Positions 13,061 to 25,151 of a DNA stretch of 64,000 bases are shown here, in pieces. The stretch lies in NCBI GenBank assembly GCA_008921705.1, contig VFFE01006711.1, positions 69,172 through 133,171 on the forward strand, given 5' to 3'. The notes beneath the pieces are model-generated. The model was given only the letters and a program-made list of their open reading frames with translations. It was not told the DNA's origin and made no database searches. Within the stretch, counting starts at the first letter, position 1. Every line of letters begins with the position of its first letter. Origin of the DNA: Burhinus oedicnemus (taxonomy: Eukaryota; Chordata; Aves; Charadriiformes; Burhinidae). The translations under genes were made by a program, and so were the position numbers.

Positions 13061-15289
13061 AGCAATTTCTCTGAAGCCTGAAGGTAAAAAAGCCCATCTC
13101 CACAATACAGTGGAATGTTACTTCTGCTGAAAAAGGCAGTGGCATCAGAAACTGGTATAAAGAAAGCCCTTTAATGCTATCTTGCAAGCACAAGATACCT
13201 CTGGATTGTTAAACATGAAAGTTTGATCTGAGTTCCGCTGTCAGTATGGCTAGTTCAATAAGATGGGAGGATCTGAAGAGATATTATGCAACAGGATACA
13301 TATGTCAGCGGAGCTGAAGCAGTTAGATATATCCACATAGGTGTTTTGGCTTTAACTTATTTTACTTTTGATCCTCTACCTTACTTTTGATGATCAATGA
13401 CACATACACCTCTAGGTTTTTATTTCCAGTGAATTTACTTGGTGTCTCTGAGAAGAACCTGGGTGTGTGACATGGACTAGTTTGTTCTAAGGGTTATTCC
13501 CCAAAGACAATACAGATGTGACTGATCTCTGCAAAGAATACTATGCTTTAGCAGAACAGATGTGAACTAGCCTTTAGCGGTTCACGGAGGGATAAGGTTT
13601 GCATTGTAGCAAGGCATGGTGTGGATCAATTTAGGTGCAATCATTCTGATTTCAGGCCAAGAGTGCCTAAGCCCATTCAGCACAATTCTTCCAAGCTTTC
13701 AGGTGATAAAAAAAGCACTTACAGGACTTACGTGGCTTCATGCTCTGCTTGGGCAATTGGAGAGACTTCTAAGTTTCTGTTAACTTTCAGTCTTGCCAGC
13801 CTGGTTGGCATTCATGTGCTAACCCAATTATTAGGAGAATTTTTTTCTAGTCATGGCATTCAACAGTCATAAGTCTCACTGCTTCCTAATGCAGTGCTTT
13901 ATGGTATTAGTAGGTTTGCTCCTCTGTCTTGTTCAACTGGGAACACTTCCATGTTCATCATAATTAACTGTTTCCCTTCACCTCTCCCCTGACATAGATA
14001 AGAGTAAGAAATAACCTCACCCTGATTACACAGCTTCCCTTTATCCTATATGACCTGTCTTCTGTCCTGCTGGAAGATTCATGCTATCATCATCCCATGA
14101 CTGTTGATCAAATTATAGTTAATCTTGAAATCCTCAGACATATTGAACTACTACTTGTTTTCCTAAAACTTAACAAATTGCAAAGGTTTTTCCTTCTGCT
14201 TGGCTTGTGAAAGGAACAGATGTGTTGTATGGTGAAAGGTGTGGCTTGCTGAAGCCATAATGGTTGGGTTGTCCAGAAACCCATGTGTGTGCTCAGCACA
14301 GCCCCAGATGATAATAAGAGCGTGGACGGTTATACAATGGTGACCTGCTTGCATCAGCAGATGGAGGTTTAGCCATGTGGCTACAGATTCTGGCAGGCCC
14401 TTTACTAAATTATATGCAAAGGGATAGATGGTCCTTACTTTGGATATGATAGAGACAGACAGAGGGATAGGTATTCTCTGCTTAGGTTGTTAACCCGAGT
14501 TACTCTCAACTGAAATAGCAGTGAAGGCAAGTTAGCCAAACTTATTTTTCTTTAACCATTATTTTAAGGGGAAATAAACAACTCATCTGGCTCACCTTCA
14601 GATAATGTCTCCTACCCCACCCCATGTTTCCTTTCTTTCTGATTTGGGTACGATTTTGAATAACTACCCAATGCAATATGTAAATTTTGGATGGGATGAC
14701 AAAATATGAGCTGCTTCTATTGCTCATCACATCTTTAAATTATTTATAGCAATAATCAGCTGAGCTATATTAGGCCAAAAATTGCAAGAAATTTGTGTAT
14801 ATTTCTGTTCATTTAGATTACTCCAAATAAAAGTTAATTAAAAAGGAGAAAAAGAAAATTTAATTAAGTTAACTGATTATGCAGAGAAATGTCAATTTCA
14901 TAGTTTCCTATTGTTTCTTCATAATTTTTTTTACCCTCTCACGTCCCCCAAGTCTTTTTGATGGCTTCTGTACATGGGAAACTTTATTTTATGATGAGAA
15001 TATTATTTCCATAAGGGAAAAAAGTAGACACTTCAGTAAACTAATATAAAAATTCATAACTTCATTTCCAGTAAAACTTGCAGTCACAACTCAAACTGGA
15101 AGCAAGACATTTTCAAAACGGAGGCTTAAATCTGTTTTAAAATGCACATTTAAACTGTATTTAATTTTGTATTTCTTTCTTTCAACACTGATACTAAGGC
15201 TCTTTCCAATCCTGATTTACACACACAAAACCCCAGAAAACCTATGCTGTCAGGATGGAGTGGGAAGTTGGTGGAGCCTGAGGGGACTT
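13061..15289. other. Upstream intron; nothing recognised
   Basis: AT-rich non-coding sequence, particularly 14720-14900. There is a small direct duplication of TTACTTTTGAT at about 13364 and 13382. No coding, RNA or mobile-element signature was seen. Confidence 0.6.
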
Positions 15290-15405
15290 GCATTTGGCTC
15301 TGTCACAGACTTCCTTCAAATGTAGGATTAGTTATCTAGTCTTTTCCTCTGTTTCCCCCACTTAGACAGTGGGAACAGTAACACTTGCCAGCCAGCTGAG
15401 GGCCT
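15290..15405 (+). mobile_element. Probable MIR SINE fragment (ancient)
   Basis: 'tggctctgtcacagactt' at about 15294 corresponds to the MIR core phrase (ggctctgccact.act). The block at about 15342-15390 (ttcctctgtttcccccactt, then agacagtgggaacagtaacacttgcc) corresponds to MIR cctcagtttccccatctgtaaaatggggataataa..acctgcc. Order and spacing are right. MIRs are old amniote SINEs and are expected to be this diverged. Judged by eye. Confidence 0.55.
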
Positions 15406-16439
15406 CCTGAGAAAGAGTCATCAGAAATGTGTTCACTTAGGGAGTGAGACGTGGGTCCCTTGAGTTCTGAAATCTCTTCTTTTTCTTTGCCCTGGAGATG
15501 TCTTTAAAAGTTAATTTCAACCTGCCAGGGTAAACTTTGAAGTGTTTTAGTGCTGTGGCATGTGCAGTGCCATTACAGACACTGAAGAAATGCTCACCAA
15601 CTCTTTGGCTTGTCACTTAATGCTGCCCTCTTAAACCAAACTCTTATGAAGGCAAAAAAAGTCTCTCTGAACTAGCTTCACTTTAACTTAATACCTGCTT
15701 AAAGCAAATGAGCTATAGCTAAAAATCAGCCAAGATTCATTAATAAAGTGAGGAAGAGGAGGCCAGGAAAGGCATAAAGGCACACTATGGCTGGTCCCGA
15801 GCTGCAGAAAGGCCTTTAGCAGAGGCAGTGTGTCAGGGACAAGCATCAGTTCAGTGTTGAAAGGTCTGGGCTGCTCAGTGGGATACAAGAGTTTTAAGCA
15901 GAACACGGGATTTTTATTTTAAAAAGTCCACAGGAAGAATTCCCCAGACTTTCTAGTATGATAACCTGTGTCCTGGAGGGGACCGATAGCCAGTCAGAGT
16001 GTTACCTTGGGAAAGAAACTCGCACAAATGAGTGTAAGATCTATCTCTTTGCTGCATGGAAACTGTGTCCAAGGACGCAGGATTCACAGTGTTCACATCT
16101 TGCAATTGGTCTTCAATGTAAAAACTGCCCTCAAAACGTGTCAGTCTCCATGAGCTAGGCAAACAGTTCCCATTTGCAATAGACAAGGCCTTAGGGAATT
16201 TATACAAGTTAGAAAGCCAGTGGTGAGAGGTGTCCAAGTGAAGCAAGGTAATTTGTAAAGCAAGAGTAACTTTCTATGAAAATAAAGAATGGGATTAAAA
16301 CCCAGCTCTTCCCTGAGAGAGAAGCCAAGACTAGACATTATTACTTTCTGGAAAAAATACTAGGGTTACATATGAAGGCGTTAAATCAAAACAGGCATCA
16401 GATGAAAAGTGACATCTCTCAATGGCTTGTGACAGGCTT
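15406..16439. other. Upstream intron; nothing recognised
   Basis: Open frames of up to 97 codons overlap on opposite strands near 15953-16246, with no motif and no splice support. No repeat signature was recognised. Confidence 0.55.
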
Positions 16440-16575
16440 AATAGGAAGAACACGTGAACTTAAATGGTTAGCTGTTGAAGAAGACTTTGACATTAGTAGC
16501 TTTTGTGAAACATGGCATGGCGAAAATCAATGGGCAACTTTAGTACTTGGCTATAAAACCATAAAGGAAAGAGTT
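16440..16575 (+). mobile_element. Decayed CR1-type LINE fragment (endonuclease domain)
   Basis: Within the open frame 16276-16584, residues 61-98 (16456-16569) read ELKWLAVEEDFDISSFCETW followed by an H-x-E-x-x-W-x-x-x-x-x-GYK pattern. This matches the N-terminal part of the CR1 apurinic endonuclease, where the typical run is ...L.A....FDI..I.ETWW..SH.WS....GYK.F. The E-T-W and the G-Y-K spacing are preserved. The retained ETW triplet includes the family's catalytic Glu position. The first part of the open frame (residues 1-45) is not clearly similar. This is an internal LINE segment without a 3' end, so it is an isolated relic and not a gene. Confidence 0.6.
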
Positions 16576-19500
16576 TCAGTTTAAGTGATAAGGGAATAGC
16601 ACCTCAGCCTAGAAAGATCTCCAGAAAGAAAGAATGCAAAAGTCAACAACTCTACAGCAGAGTTTACAAACAGGCTTAAAACGTTGCACCCAGGAATACA
16701 AATACGCTCCAGAATTACCAGCTCCAGTATTTCTCACATTCACACATGAAAGTTCATTTCTAATGTCTTAATTACTCTTTTACTTAAAAACTTGTTCAGC
16801 GAAAGCCTTTTCCAAGTGCAGCCTGTGACTCCACAGTTCTGCCTTCTGTGATCTGAAAGCCTTCTATCCAAAAATCTTTTCATTAATACAACAGAAACTG
16901 GCAAATCTTGTGCTCAACTGGCCGGTCCCTTTGGAGGCAAACCAGGTGGCAAATGTAGTTATGCGAGGGGTTGAAACAGATGATCTAATAGTTGCTGCTG
17001 TTTATTACTTAAAATCGCTGACTTCTGCCAGGGATGAATTCCTGTGCAGAAGGAGAACCGGGCTAGAGCCCATCTCTTCGCGCTGCCCCTGGCCATGACA
17101 GGCTGCCCTGCTCTGCTGCTCCCTAACCACATTACAGATGCTTCTGGTCCTGCCTCCCAAGGCTGGCTGCAACTCGGACAGCAGTTAGAGCAGCAAATTG
17201 AACTCTGGAGGAAGGAGGGTGAGGACGTGATACATAGCCAGTCTTCTCATGGTGTGGGTGTGTGTGGGGAAGCAATTGCATTAATATGTGAAAACCAGAC
17301 ATAACTGGTAGAAAAAGGAAAACAAAAAAAAAGTAAATGGTGCCAATTAAAGTGATTGCTTTTTGATTATATGTGTTATAACAAGGAACTTCATCTGTTA
17401 ACATATGTCTTTTATGGGAAGAAAGCTACACTCTCATAGGCAAGAGACATGATGTTATGCAGCTTAAAGTCTGCATGCAATGTTTTTCTTTTTTCTCATG
17501 GAGGATTCTGGAAAGATCTTGTTGCAAAAGAAACCTTGACCAAACAATCAACTGGTTGATTCTTCAATTCTTCAGCAGCTTATGTAAAATAAGTACAGAC
17601 AACCTTAAATTTGTAACATAGGAGAGTAAACAGCAACTTGATAGGGAATTTATTTAATCTATGTATTCAAACTGACAGTCCTCTGAATTTCAGTTTGTGC
17701 TTCTTGAGAAAGAAGAAAACTTCCATAGGGTTCATGTTACTGGTTGATTCAGAATGCTTATTATAGTTGTGAAATATTGGTAGGAATGTATTGAGATATA
17801 TTCATGACAGTAGGTGGACTAATGGAATTCAGTGACTTTATTTAAAATGTGCAGGAGTTTATTATAATACTGTAATAGAAATGTCATTTACCCTGACAGG
17901 AGGAGAGGGAAAAGCCCTGTCAATGAATAATAATGAAGTTATTTAAATGTCAACTTTCTTGCAAATAGTTTGCAAAATATAAATTATTCTACATGTTCCT
18001 AGTTTTGTTTTAATTTATTACTCAGGGAAGTCAGAGCTTCAGTCCCACAGTCTTGGTACTTTTTTCATACTGTCAAATGAAGTAGTAAAAATTAAAATGT
18101 TTATCTTCTTGGATGTTTGTAGAAATCATTTTGATTTACTGAAAAAATAGGCGGTATGATTCTAAACAGCTACTGGTAAAATTTGGGATGGATTTAACGG
18201 AAGCAATTACAACTAAAATGGGGGGACAGGTGTGAAGTTCAGAATTGAGTCTAAATATTCTGTTTTTGAATATTACTCTTACTAAGTATCATCTGCATTT
18301 CAGTAACATCCACAGTGTCCTAAGACATACCTATTTTTTTCTATATTTAATTAGACTTGCACATATATCAAACCTCTCTCCATTCCTTCTTATTTCAAAG
18401 TCATCTGGACTTATTTTGACTTAGCTTGTAACTGTACCAAGCCAAATCAAGCCAAAATGAAACAATTTATACAGGGATTTAAATTAATTTGATGAAACAT
18501 GTATAAACATCCTCCCTACCCCTCCCGCCCAAAAAAAAAAATTTGAGAAAGTATTGCAGCATGTCTACACAAGAGCTAATATAACAGGGCTTACGCTTCA
18601 CTTGGTTATAGTTATTTCCGTAGCCGTGGCTTTTTAGCAGATGGTTCAGGAGGTATAGTTTCATTTTTGTGTTTTCCAGCTCTATAGATCCTGTGTTTAG
18701 TCCTCTCAGATGATTTATCCAGGCATTTGCTTGATCTGCTCATGTTATACAGGTGCACTAAAACTGAGTTCTCTCTGCGGAGCTTCAGAGAAGCAGCCTA
18801 CCACACAAAGTGTGGGAGATATTGGTTGATACGTATCCGTTCCACTTCAGATAACTGGGTTTGAATTTGTTGATCCTACGCTGTCATTACTGCCTACACC
18901 CTGCTGAGGTGCATCTGTCTTTTGCAACACTTCCAGGTTAGGCTGGCTTCCTGGATCACCAAAAGGCTGATACGTTTTCGTGGGTTAGGAGTCTCATGCT
19001 GCTTTATACATCCATTTAATAAGACAAATGAAGAGCTCATTATCCAGGCTGCTAATCAATGCCTGGTTGTATACATATATATGTAATAGGAATAAGATGA
19101 GTGCAGGTTGGTGATACCCCAGGGTTAGATCCCAACAGAGGCTTCACGTGTACATGGTGTTTCATTCGATACAGTTCTTTTGTTCCACTGCTCTTTGTGT
19201 CTGTATCTATTGGCATTTCTGTGTGTTAAATCCCTTCTAGGTCCCTACCTGCTGTTGTATAACATTTACCTCCCTGTTAAAACTGAGGTTAATTGTGAAG
19301 TGGTGTAAGAGAAACAACAACTTGCAACTGGGCAGGTAGAAGGACTGGCTATTGCTAGTTTAGAACATGATAATGAGAGTAAGATCTAATAATAGCTCCT
19401 TTGATTGCTTGTATATTTGTTAATCTGCAAAAAATTATGTTTTTCTAAGCTTTTCAATCTTTCAGTTGCTTTTATAGATGTTGACAGAAGCACACGCTTC

Positions 19501-20596
19501 CATCTGAATATAACGTTACCTGTAAATAAAGCTATGAATGCAAAATAATTGCAGAGATTTGAAGTAAAAAGTGGCTGGCAATTCTAAGATTACCATTTAC
19601 AATAGGCCTTTGACATCTGTTTCCCTGTGCTGTGGCAGGAGTACTGGCTGCTTTTCTTTAACAATATCAAAGCACCTTTTATGCTTCATTTTCTTCATTT
19701 TCTTCATTCCTATCCCCTTTTGAAGGGTCCCATTTTGAAATCACTGTCACTGGTATGAAGAAGAGCCACACTACTTCATTAGTGTATTTTTCCTAACTCA
19801 GCAGGTCACTTAGTCCTTACATTCTTCATATGTTTTTATCAGCCCAAACTTGACAAATGATAGGTTTTTGGTTTTAGGCAGACTGCAACGGAAATAGTAA
19901 TTTCTGAGAAGGCCAGGTGGTGAGGTGGACGGGGTAACCAAAGTGAACCAGCAGTCCTTGGAAGGGGGTGCATTCAGCATCCTGCTCTCACTCCCTTGAC
20001 CTGAATGCTGGAACATCTCTGAAATATTCAGTAACAGAATAACTGTAACAGTATCCTCCTCAGTCTACTGAGGAAATAGCTCGGTTAGTTTATATGTGCT
20101 CCTGAGAGAGATGACCTTATAAAGGGAAAGATCAATCAGTAGATGAGAATTTTACGTTAATGTTCTAACCAGCAAAGGTCATATATGCGCACAGGAGTGC
20201 TGATGTTTAGGGGTGGGGGGAGGGAAGAAGCTATGGTTGTAGACCATAGGTCAATTGTTATATGACCAGGACAGATACATGCAAATGTTTTGATAAAGTT
20301 CCTGAATAGAAAGACTCAGCTTTAATGCAAATCCCCATTTTAGTACAATTCATCTTATCGGGTAGAAACCCAAGCTGCTGCCTTCTTGTTTTATTCATGT
20401 ACTGATTGCAAAATCTGAAATCCCAGAAGCTGTGGTATGAATGTAGGTGTGAAACCTGATCCAGTAATTTAACACCCTCCACACCCTAAAAAAAAAAAAA
20501 AAAAAGTAGACATTAAGTGTTGTAAATAGCTTTGTGAATTTAGCCATTGTTTCCCAAAAGGAGAGAACGTGGCAATAATGGGTGCCTAGGATTTGC
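16576..20596. other. Upstream intron; simple repeats only
   Basis: Non-coding. It includes a C-rich then A12 stretch at about 18510-18542, a three-fold TTCATTTTC repeat at about 19686-19712, a G-rich run at 20211-20225 (GGGGTGGGGGGAGGG) and an A18 run at 20488-20505. No gene recognised. Confidence 0.6.
20488..20505. repeat. Poly-A run (A18)
   Basis: 18 consecutive A about 90 bp before the start of the forward CR1. It is not part of that element, because CR1 does not end in poly-A. Confidence 0.9.
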
Positions 20597-21107
20597 TTTG
20601 GAATGACTGTGTCCAGTTCTGGGCAACCCCAGTTCAAGAAAGACAAGGAACTACTAGAGAGAGTCCAGCGGAGGGCTACAAAGATGGTCGGGGACTGGAG
20701 CATCTCTTATGAGGAGAGGCTGAGAGACCTGGGTCTGTTTAGCCTGGAGAAGACTGAGAGGGGATCTTATCAATGCTTATAAATATTTAAAGGGCAGGAG
20801 TCAAGAGGATGGGGCCAGACTCTTTTCAGCAGTGTCCAGGAACAGGACAAGGGGCAACAGGCACAAACCGGAATGCAGGAGGTTCTATCTGAACAGGAGG
20901 AAAAAATTCTTTCCTTTGAGGGTGCCAGAGCACTGGAACAGGCTGCCCAGAGAGGTGGTGCAGTCTCCAACTCTGGAGACATTCAAACCCTGCCTGGATG
21001 CCATCCTGTGCAACCTGCTCCAGGTAAACCTGCTTTAGCAGGGGGGTTGGACTAGATGATCTCTAGAGGTCCCTTCCAACCCCTGCCATTCTGTGACTGA
21101 GTGACTG
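20597..21107 (+). mobile_element. CR1 LINE, 5'-truncated, forward orientation
   Basis: The similarity starts near 'gaatgactgtgtccagttct' and runs through the RT C-terminus: [13 protein letters not shown] and [13 protein letters not shown] (frame of 20582-20782), then [31 protein letters not shown] and NRLPREVV (frame of 20832-21038). The 3' UTR follows with 'gttggactagatgatctcta' and 'ggtcccttccaacccctgcc', ending in diverged 8-bp repeats (ATTCTGTGACTGAGTGACTG). A short deletion near 20750 ('ggagaagactgagag' where the family has about five more bases) shifts the frame, so it cannot encode RT. It belongs to a different subfamily from the 12601 copy, judged by the tail and by retention of the [11 protein letters not shown] region. 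Confidence 0.95.
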
Positions 21108-22103
21108 GTTTTGGGGTGATCAGCAGAAGGGAAAATTCATGTTACTTATTGCAAGTGGAGTTCTGTATGGACCCATTTGTACATTTTAAACACAAGATGC
21201 AGATTTATTATCTGCAAGAATATGTCATACTTTTAAATGTCTCTGTTACCCAGATACATGTCACTTTTCTCCAATTTTGTGGATACCAGCTGTACTGGTT
21301 TGGGATGATTATCTAAATCCCCTGGATATTAGGACATAACTCAGGCAAGCATGAGCTGCATAATGAACAAAACCTCTGCTGATAATTGATCTTGGTTCCA
21401 GTCACATGTTCAGAGTAGACGTAACAGGAACTCTGCACAGTCTTGTTTGTTCACTTGTTTTGCTTTTCCCCAAGACATGTAGTTAGTGTCTCTATGGGCA
21501 ACCCTCAAATCAGAAATACGGTATTTTCTGTACTGAATGATGTCTCTTAAAGCAAGAACAAAGCACATGTGTCCATACTCTCTGCTAGTCTATGCAAAAA
21601 AACCCCAAACAAACAAAACCCAAAAAAACCCCCAAAAAACCCAAACCATATAAATTGTAAGTGTAATGCTCATGCATTTTTTGCAGAAAACTGAACTCCA
21701 ATTTCACTGAACAATGAGCTGGAGCAGCTAGTTTGGAATATGCTGAGAAAAGACAACAAAATTAGTCTAAGTTTGGAGTATACAATGAATTAACTTTAGT
21801 CTCTTGCTGTCTGCTATTTGGCATTTCTGACAATCATTATCATCTTCTATACACAGAACTTAGCATTTCTTATTGTACATGTTTATTTTAAAATGCTTTG
21901 GGAAGATGCTAGTTTAATTTTTCCTAATCTAATTTAGATGCAAATTATAAGCACTCACATGATGCTGTGTGTATATAATTAAGTATCATTATATACTACA
22001 TGAATCATTCAAAAAGCTCTAGAGAGCCATTCTGCTATGTAAAGCATGACTTATATTGAAAAGCCGCCAAGTGACTTGTGGTTTTGTGATTAAGTGTTTG
22101 TAC
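21108..22103. other. Intron just upstream of the SORCS exon
   Basis: Contains a low-complexity A/C stretch at about 21596-21648 (runs of AAACCC-like units) and otherwise plain AT-rich intron. No branch-point or enhancer can be named with confidence. Confidence 0.6.
21596..21648. repeat. A/C low-complexity tract
   Basis: Alternating A-runs and C-runs (AAAAAACCCC, CAAACAAACAAAACCC, AAAAAACCCCC). Typical intronic low-complexity sequence. Confidence 0.75.
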
Positions 22104-22127
22104 TTATGAAATCTCTTTGAATTGTAG
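22104..22127 (+). promoter_or_regulatory. 3' splice acceptor region of the SORCS exon
   Basis: The intron ends in ...TTTGAATTGTAG before the exon. The pyrimidine tract is short and interrupted by A and G, so this is a modest rather than strong acceptor. The position is fixed by the protein reading frame, which matches the SorCS family from the first complete codon. Confidence 0.8.
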
Positions 22128-22227
22128 GTCAACAGATTATGGGACAACATATGAGAAATTGAATGATAAAGTTGGCCTGAAGACTATTTTGAGCTACTTG
22201 TATGTTTGTCCAACAAACAAACGTAAG
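22128..22227 (+). CDS. SORCS1: Internal coding exon of a SorCS VPS10-domain receptor, probably SORCS1
   Basis: Seen: a 100-bp block preceded by AG (22126-22127) and followed by GTAAGT. The first base completes a split codon (AG|G, Arg, if the previous exon ends in AG); then 33 codons read without a stop, starting STDYGTTYEKLNDKVG and ending YLYVCPTNKRK. The upstream intron is therefore phase 2 and the downstream intron phase 0. Family knowledge: SorCS proteins are type I membrane sorting receptors (neuronal trafficking, APP/retromer and TrkB/insulin-receptor biology) whose lumenal VPS10 domain is a ten-bladed beta-propeller. S-x-D-x-G-x-T-Y is its Asp-box motif, and this segment lies in the N-terminal part of the propeller. 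Inference: Ile in KTILSYLYV and Cys in YVCPTNKRK agree better with my recollection of SORCS1 than of SORCS3 (Val and a different residue), but the paralogues are close. The length is not a multiple of three, so skipping it would shift the frame. No adjacent exon was found in the window. Family assignment about 0.95, paralogue about 0.7. Confidence 0.9.
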
Positions 22228-22233
22228 GTAAGT
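22228..22233 (+). promoter_or_regulatory. 5' splice donor of the SORCS exon
   Basis: AAG|GTAAGT is a consensus vertebrate donor directly after the last Lys codon. The strong donor partly offsets the weak acceptor on the other side of the exon. Confidence 0.88.
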
Positions 22234-24444
22234 GATAATGTGGTTGGCTCATTCTGACTTTATGATGCAATTTCTGTCCTCGTGTTCTCTACCAATTTAT
22301 TCAATATCTGTTACTATTTAAACGGCCATAAACTCTCTCTTTCTGTTTCTCTCCCCTTGAAAAAATATGTAGCTTTACCAAAACATAAGCCAGCTTGTAC
22401 CACCTATGCTACCTGCCAGCATACTTTAGGTAATATGCGTTAGCAAAAGATGGCCATTAAATGAATAGGCGTAATAAGTATCTTGCATTTAATTGTTTGC
22501 TTACCTTCTGGATGATGATCACTTTTGTTGTCTAAAAGTTGAGAGAGACTCATTGAAACAGCAGAAATTCTTCTACAGTGGCCGGATTGTATGTAACATT
22601 ATTTGTCTTTTAAGTGCTCCCAATAGTGAACTGAACAGGATTTGACAAATTCCTACAGAGAAAATGTCTTTCAAAGCCCAGAAGGTTTTAATCATGCAAG
22701 CACCCTACTGACTAACCCATTTACTAAGAATTTATAACAGATATATTCGTAAAAGGAATCTGATGCTGCCTTTGAGATACATTTTTGACAAAATTTTTGT
22801 AATTTGGAAGTATGCAATACGAAGTGATGAAGCACAGTTCATGAGGAAGGATGAGGAAGACTTGTAGTATCATATATGCTAACATATGGATATGCTAGTA
22901 AACATTATCATGTTTAAAGACTCTCCTTCACATGCTGTTTAAAAAAGGGTTTAACTGTCATATTTAGTGATAGGCAATTATTACTACTACTGATGTTTTG
23001 GTGTAGAAACTAAAAAGTAGTTTAAATCATCCTGAAATTACTAGCAATTTAATTTCATATTTCCTCAAATGTTGGTCCAGAAAAAAATGAATGAAAATAA
23101 AATCAAAACATGATTAAATAAATGGCACTGGTGCCACCATTGTCCTCTTGATTTATTAGCTGTGAGGCTACAGTGTACCCGCAGTGGGTGGAAGGCCCAA
23201 CTCCAGCTCTTTTCTCTACCAGAGGGAATATGAACCTGGCTAGAGTAGTTTTCTCTCCTTGGTTTCTGTCTTAGTGGGTAGTTCGAGTTATTCCAGCAAA
23301 GCTGAATTGCATTGGCAGAAAATGCTAGTGAAGACTTGCCTCTGAAGGAGGCTGTGTCTATTTGGGCAGCTGAGGTCACTATGATGCTGTTTTCATTATA
23401 TTGAATCATTTAAGACACGCTGTGAAAGGAGGAGGGAGCTGTCGTAACCAGAGAGGACAATGCTTAGCTTTGTTCTCTTGTAGTTTACGTTTAACTCATT
23501 GTTCAAAAGAAACAGATGCTTCTAGGCATTGAGTCATTTGAGCTGTTAAGAAATTAACCCTAGGATGATACAAATTATGTCCTAATTTCACATACTTCTC
23601 TCTAACTGATTGTAAGTGGAAGTCTGTACCACCAGCTGAGGTGTAGACACATGACAAGGTATACTTGATCCCACTCTCTACTCCCCCACCTGACCCTGTG
23701 AATAATGTTTTGTTCATAACAAAAGTATCTTTGACTGATGTTCAAGGACTTTATTCCTTCCCCTGGTAAAACAGTGATTGCAAATGCTGGAAGATAAAAC
23801 TAGAGTGGGCTTCCGGGATTGTGCATTCCACTTCCTTGCTACAGGCAGCTATTTCATGCGGTCCTAACAAGACAGCTTTCTTAATGGTATTCTGATTAAT
23901 GGACTGTAGCTGTGGAATTCTGGTCCTTACCTGTTTCTGATGAATTTAGGTTTTGCTGGAAGACCCTCAGAAAAAAAGAAGTTGGCTACCACTTACCTTT
24001 GTAGTGCCACCTGATTGATTGCTCATATCTACCTACGTTGCTATGATTATACAAGACTAGAAAAAAGGTGTAGGCATGGAGAGATAAATGATCTCAATTG
24101 AAACAAACAAGAAAAAGTATGGGTTCAAGTCTGATGAAAGTCAGGACTGGGATTAAATGGCCTCAACTCAGTGGAGAGAAGTCATCTCATCGCAGCTGAC
24201 CCTGAAGAAGATATGAAGCTTTACAGTAGAAACTAAAGAATGAAATTATCAGATCACTCGAATGTCCTTCAGCTTTGAGGTTTGAAAGGTTAGTCTTCTG
24301 GCACAGAAACTGTGGTGTGGAGTCTTATGTATAAGCATGCCTGATGTTTGTTGCAGAGTAATAATACTGTTCTCTAGAACTAAGAAGGGTTTTAGCTGGG
24401 CAAAATCTGCATGATCCCTTAGCTATCGTGGTGCAGAGAAACCT

Positions 24445-24461
24445 AAAAAAAAAAAAAAAAA
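24445..24461. repeat. Poly-A run (A17)
   Basis: Uninterrupted 17 A followed by TTTAAG. No retroposed gene body was recognised upstream. Confidence 0.9.
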
Positions 24462-25151
24462 TTTAAGGGTTTTGCAAACATGTTAAGCCAACTTAAGTGC
24501 AGTCTGGCTCTGAAAATCCTCTACCACCTCTGGCTGCACCTTCCCACTCCCTCCCTTGCACTGCCACCCTTGTTTGTGTAGCCATCTGGTGAGCTGGATC
24601 CGAGGACTAATCTGCCTCAAAACTAATCCCTTTCCAGCTCAAAAACCAAATAGATGAAAGGAAAAAGCTTTCAGGTGGAAGCGTGGAACTGCCCGTTCTG
24701 GCAGTAGACTGCACTAAAGTTGGCCTATAATCAGTATGGGACAGTGCCAGAGGAATGCTGCGACACCTGGGATGAAAGGAAGTATGCAAAGGTCTAAGAC
24801 TGAGTTTTCCAAAACTTACTTCAGCAGGAGCAGAATTAGGTCTGCAGGGAGAACTTTTGGAGGCCCTGCTTATGCTGTCTGTTTCTGTAGAACATCAGGC
24901 CATTCCTGCAGTAAATGTTTAAGTAGTTAGCTAGTCTCCCATGATTAAGACGGCATGGGGAAGAAAGTGTAGAGTTATATTATACTTCCACACTAAAAAT
25001 ACTTCTGCAGTGAAAGCAAAAATACTAAAACTCAGGGTCTTTGTCATACCTGCTATAGAATGGAAAGCAGAAGGAAACATACTTACAAATTTTATCACCA
25101 GGAACACTTTCAGCAAAAACCTATGGATCCTGAGACTGGATTTTTTTTTAG

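Noticed and set aside
16910..17304. Two overlapping plus-strand frames and a minus-strand frame
   Set aside because: Mutually overlapping, no conserved motif, no LINE continuation of the endonuclease relic recognised.
22640..22690. 'ggatttgacaaattcctaca' resembling the end of old CR1 ORF2
   Set aside because: The similarity covers about 30 bases only and is not supported upstream or downstream.
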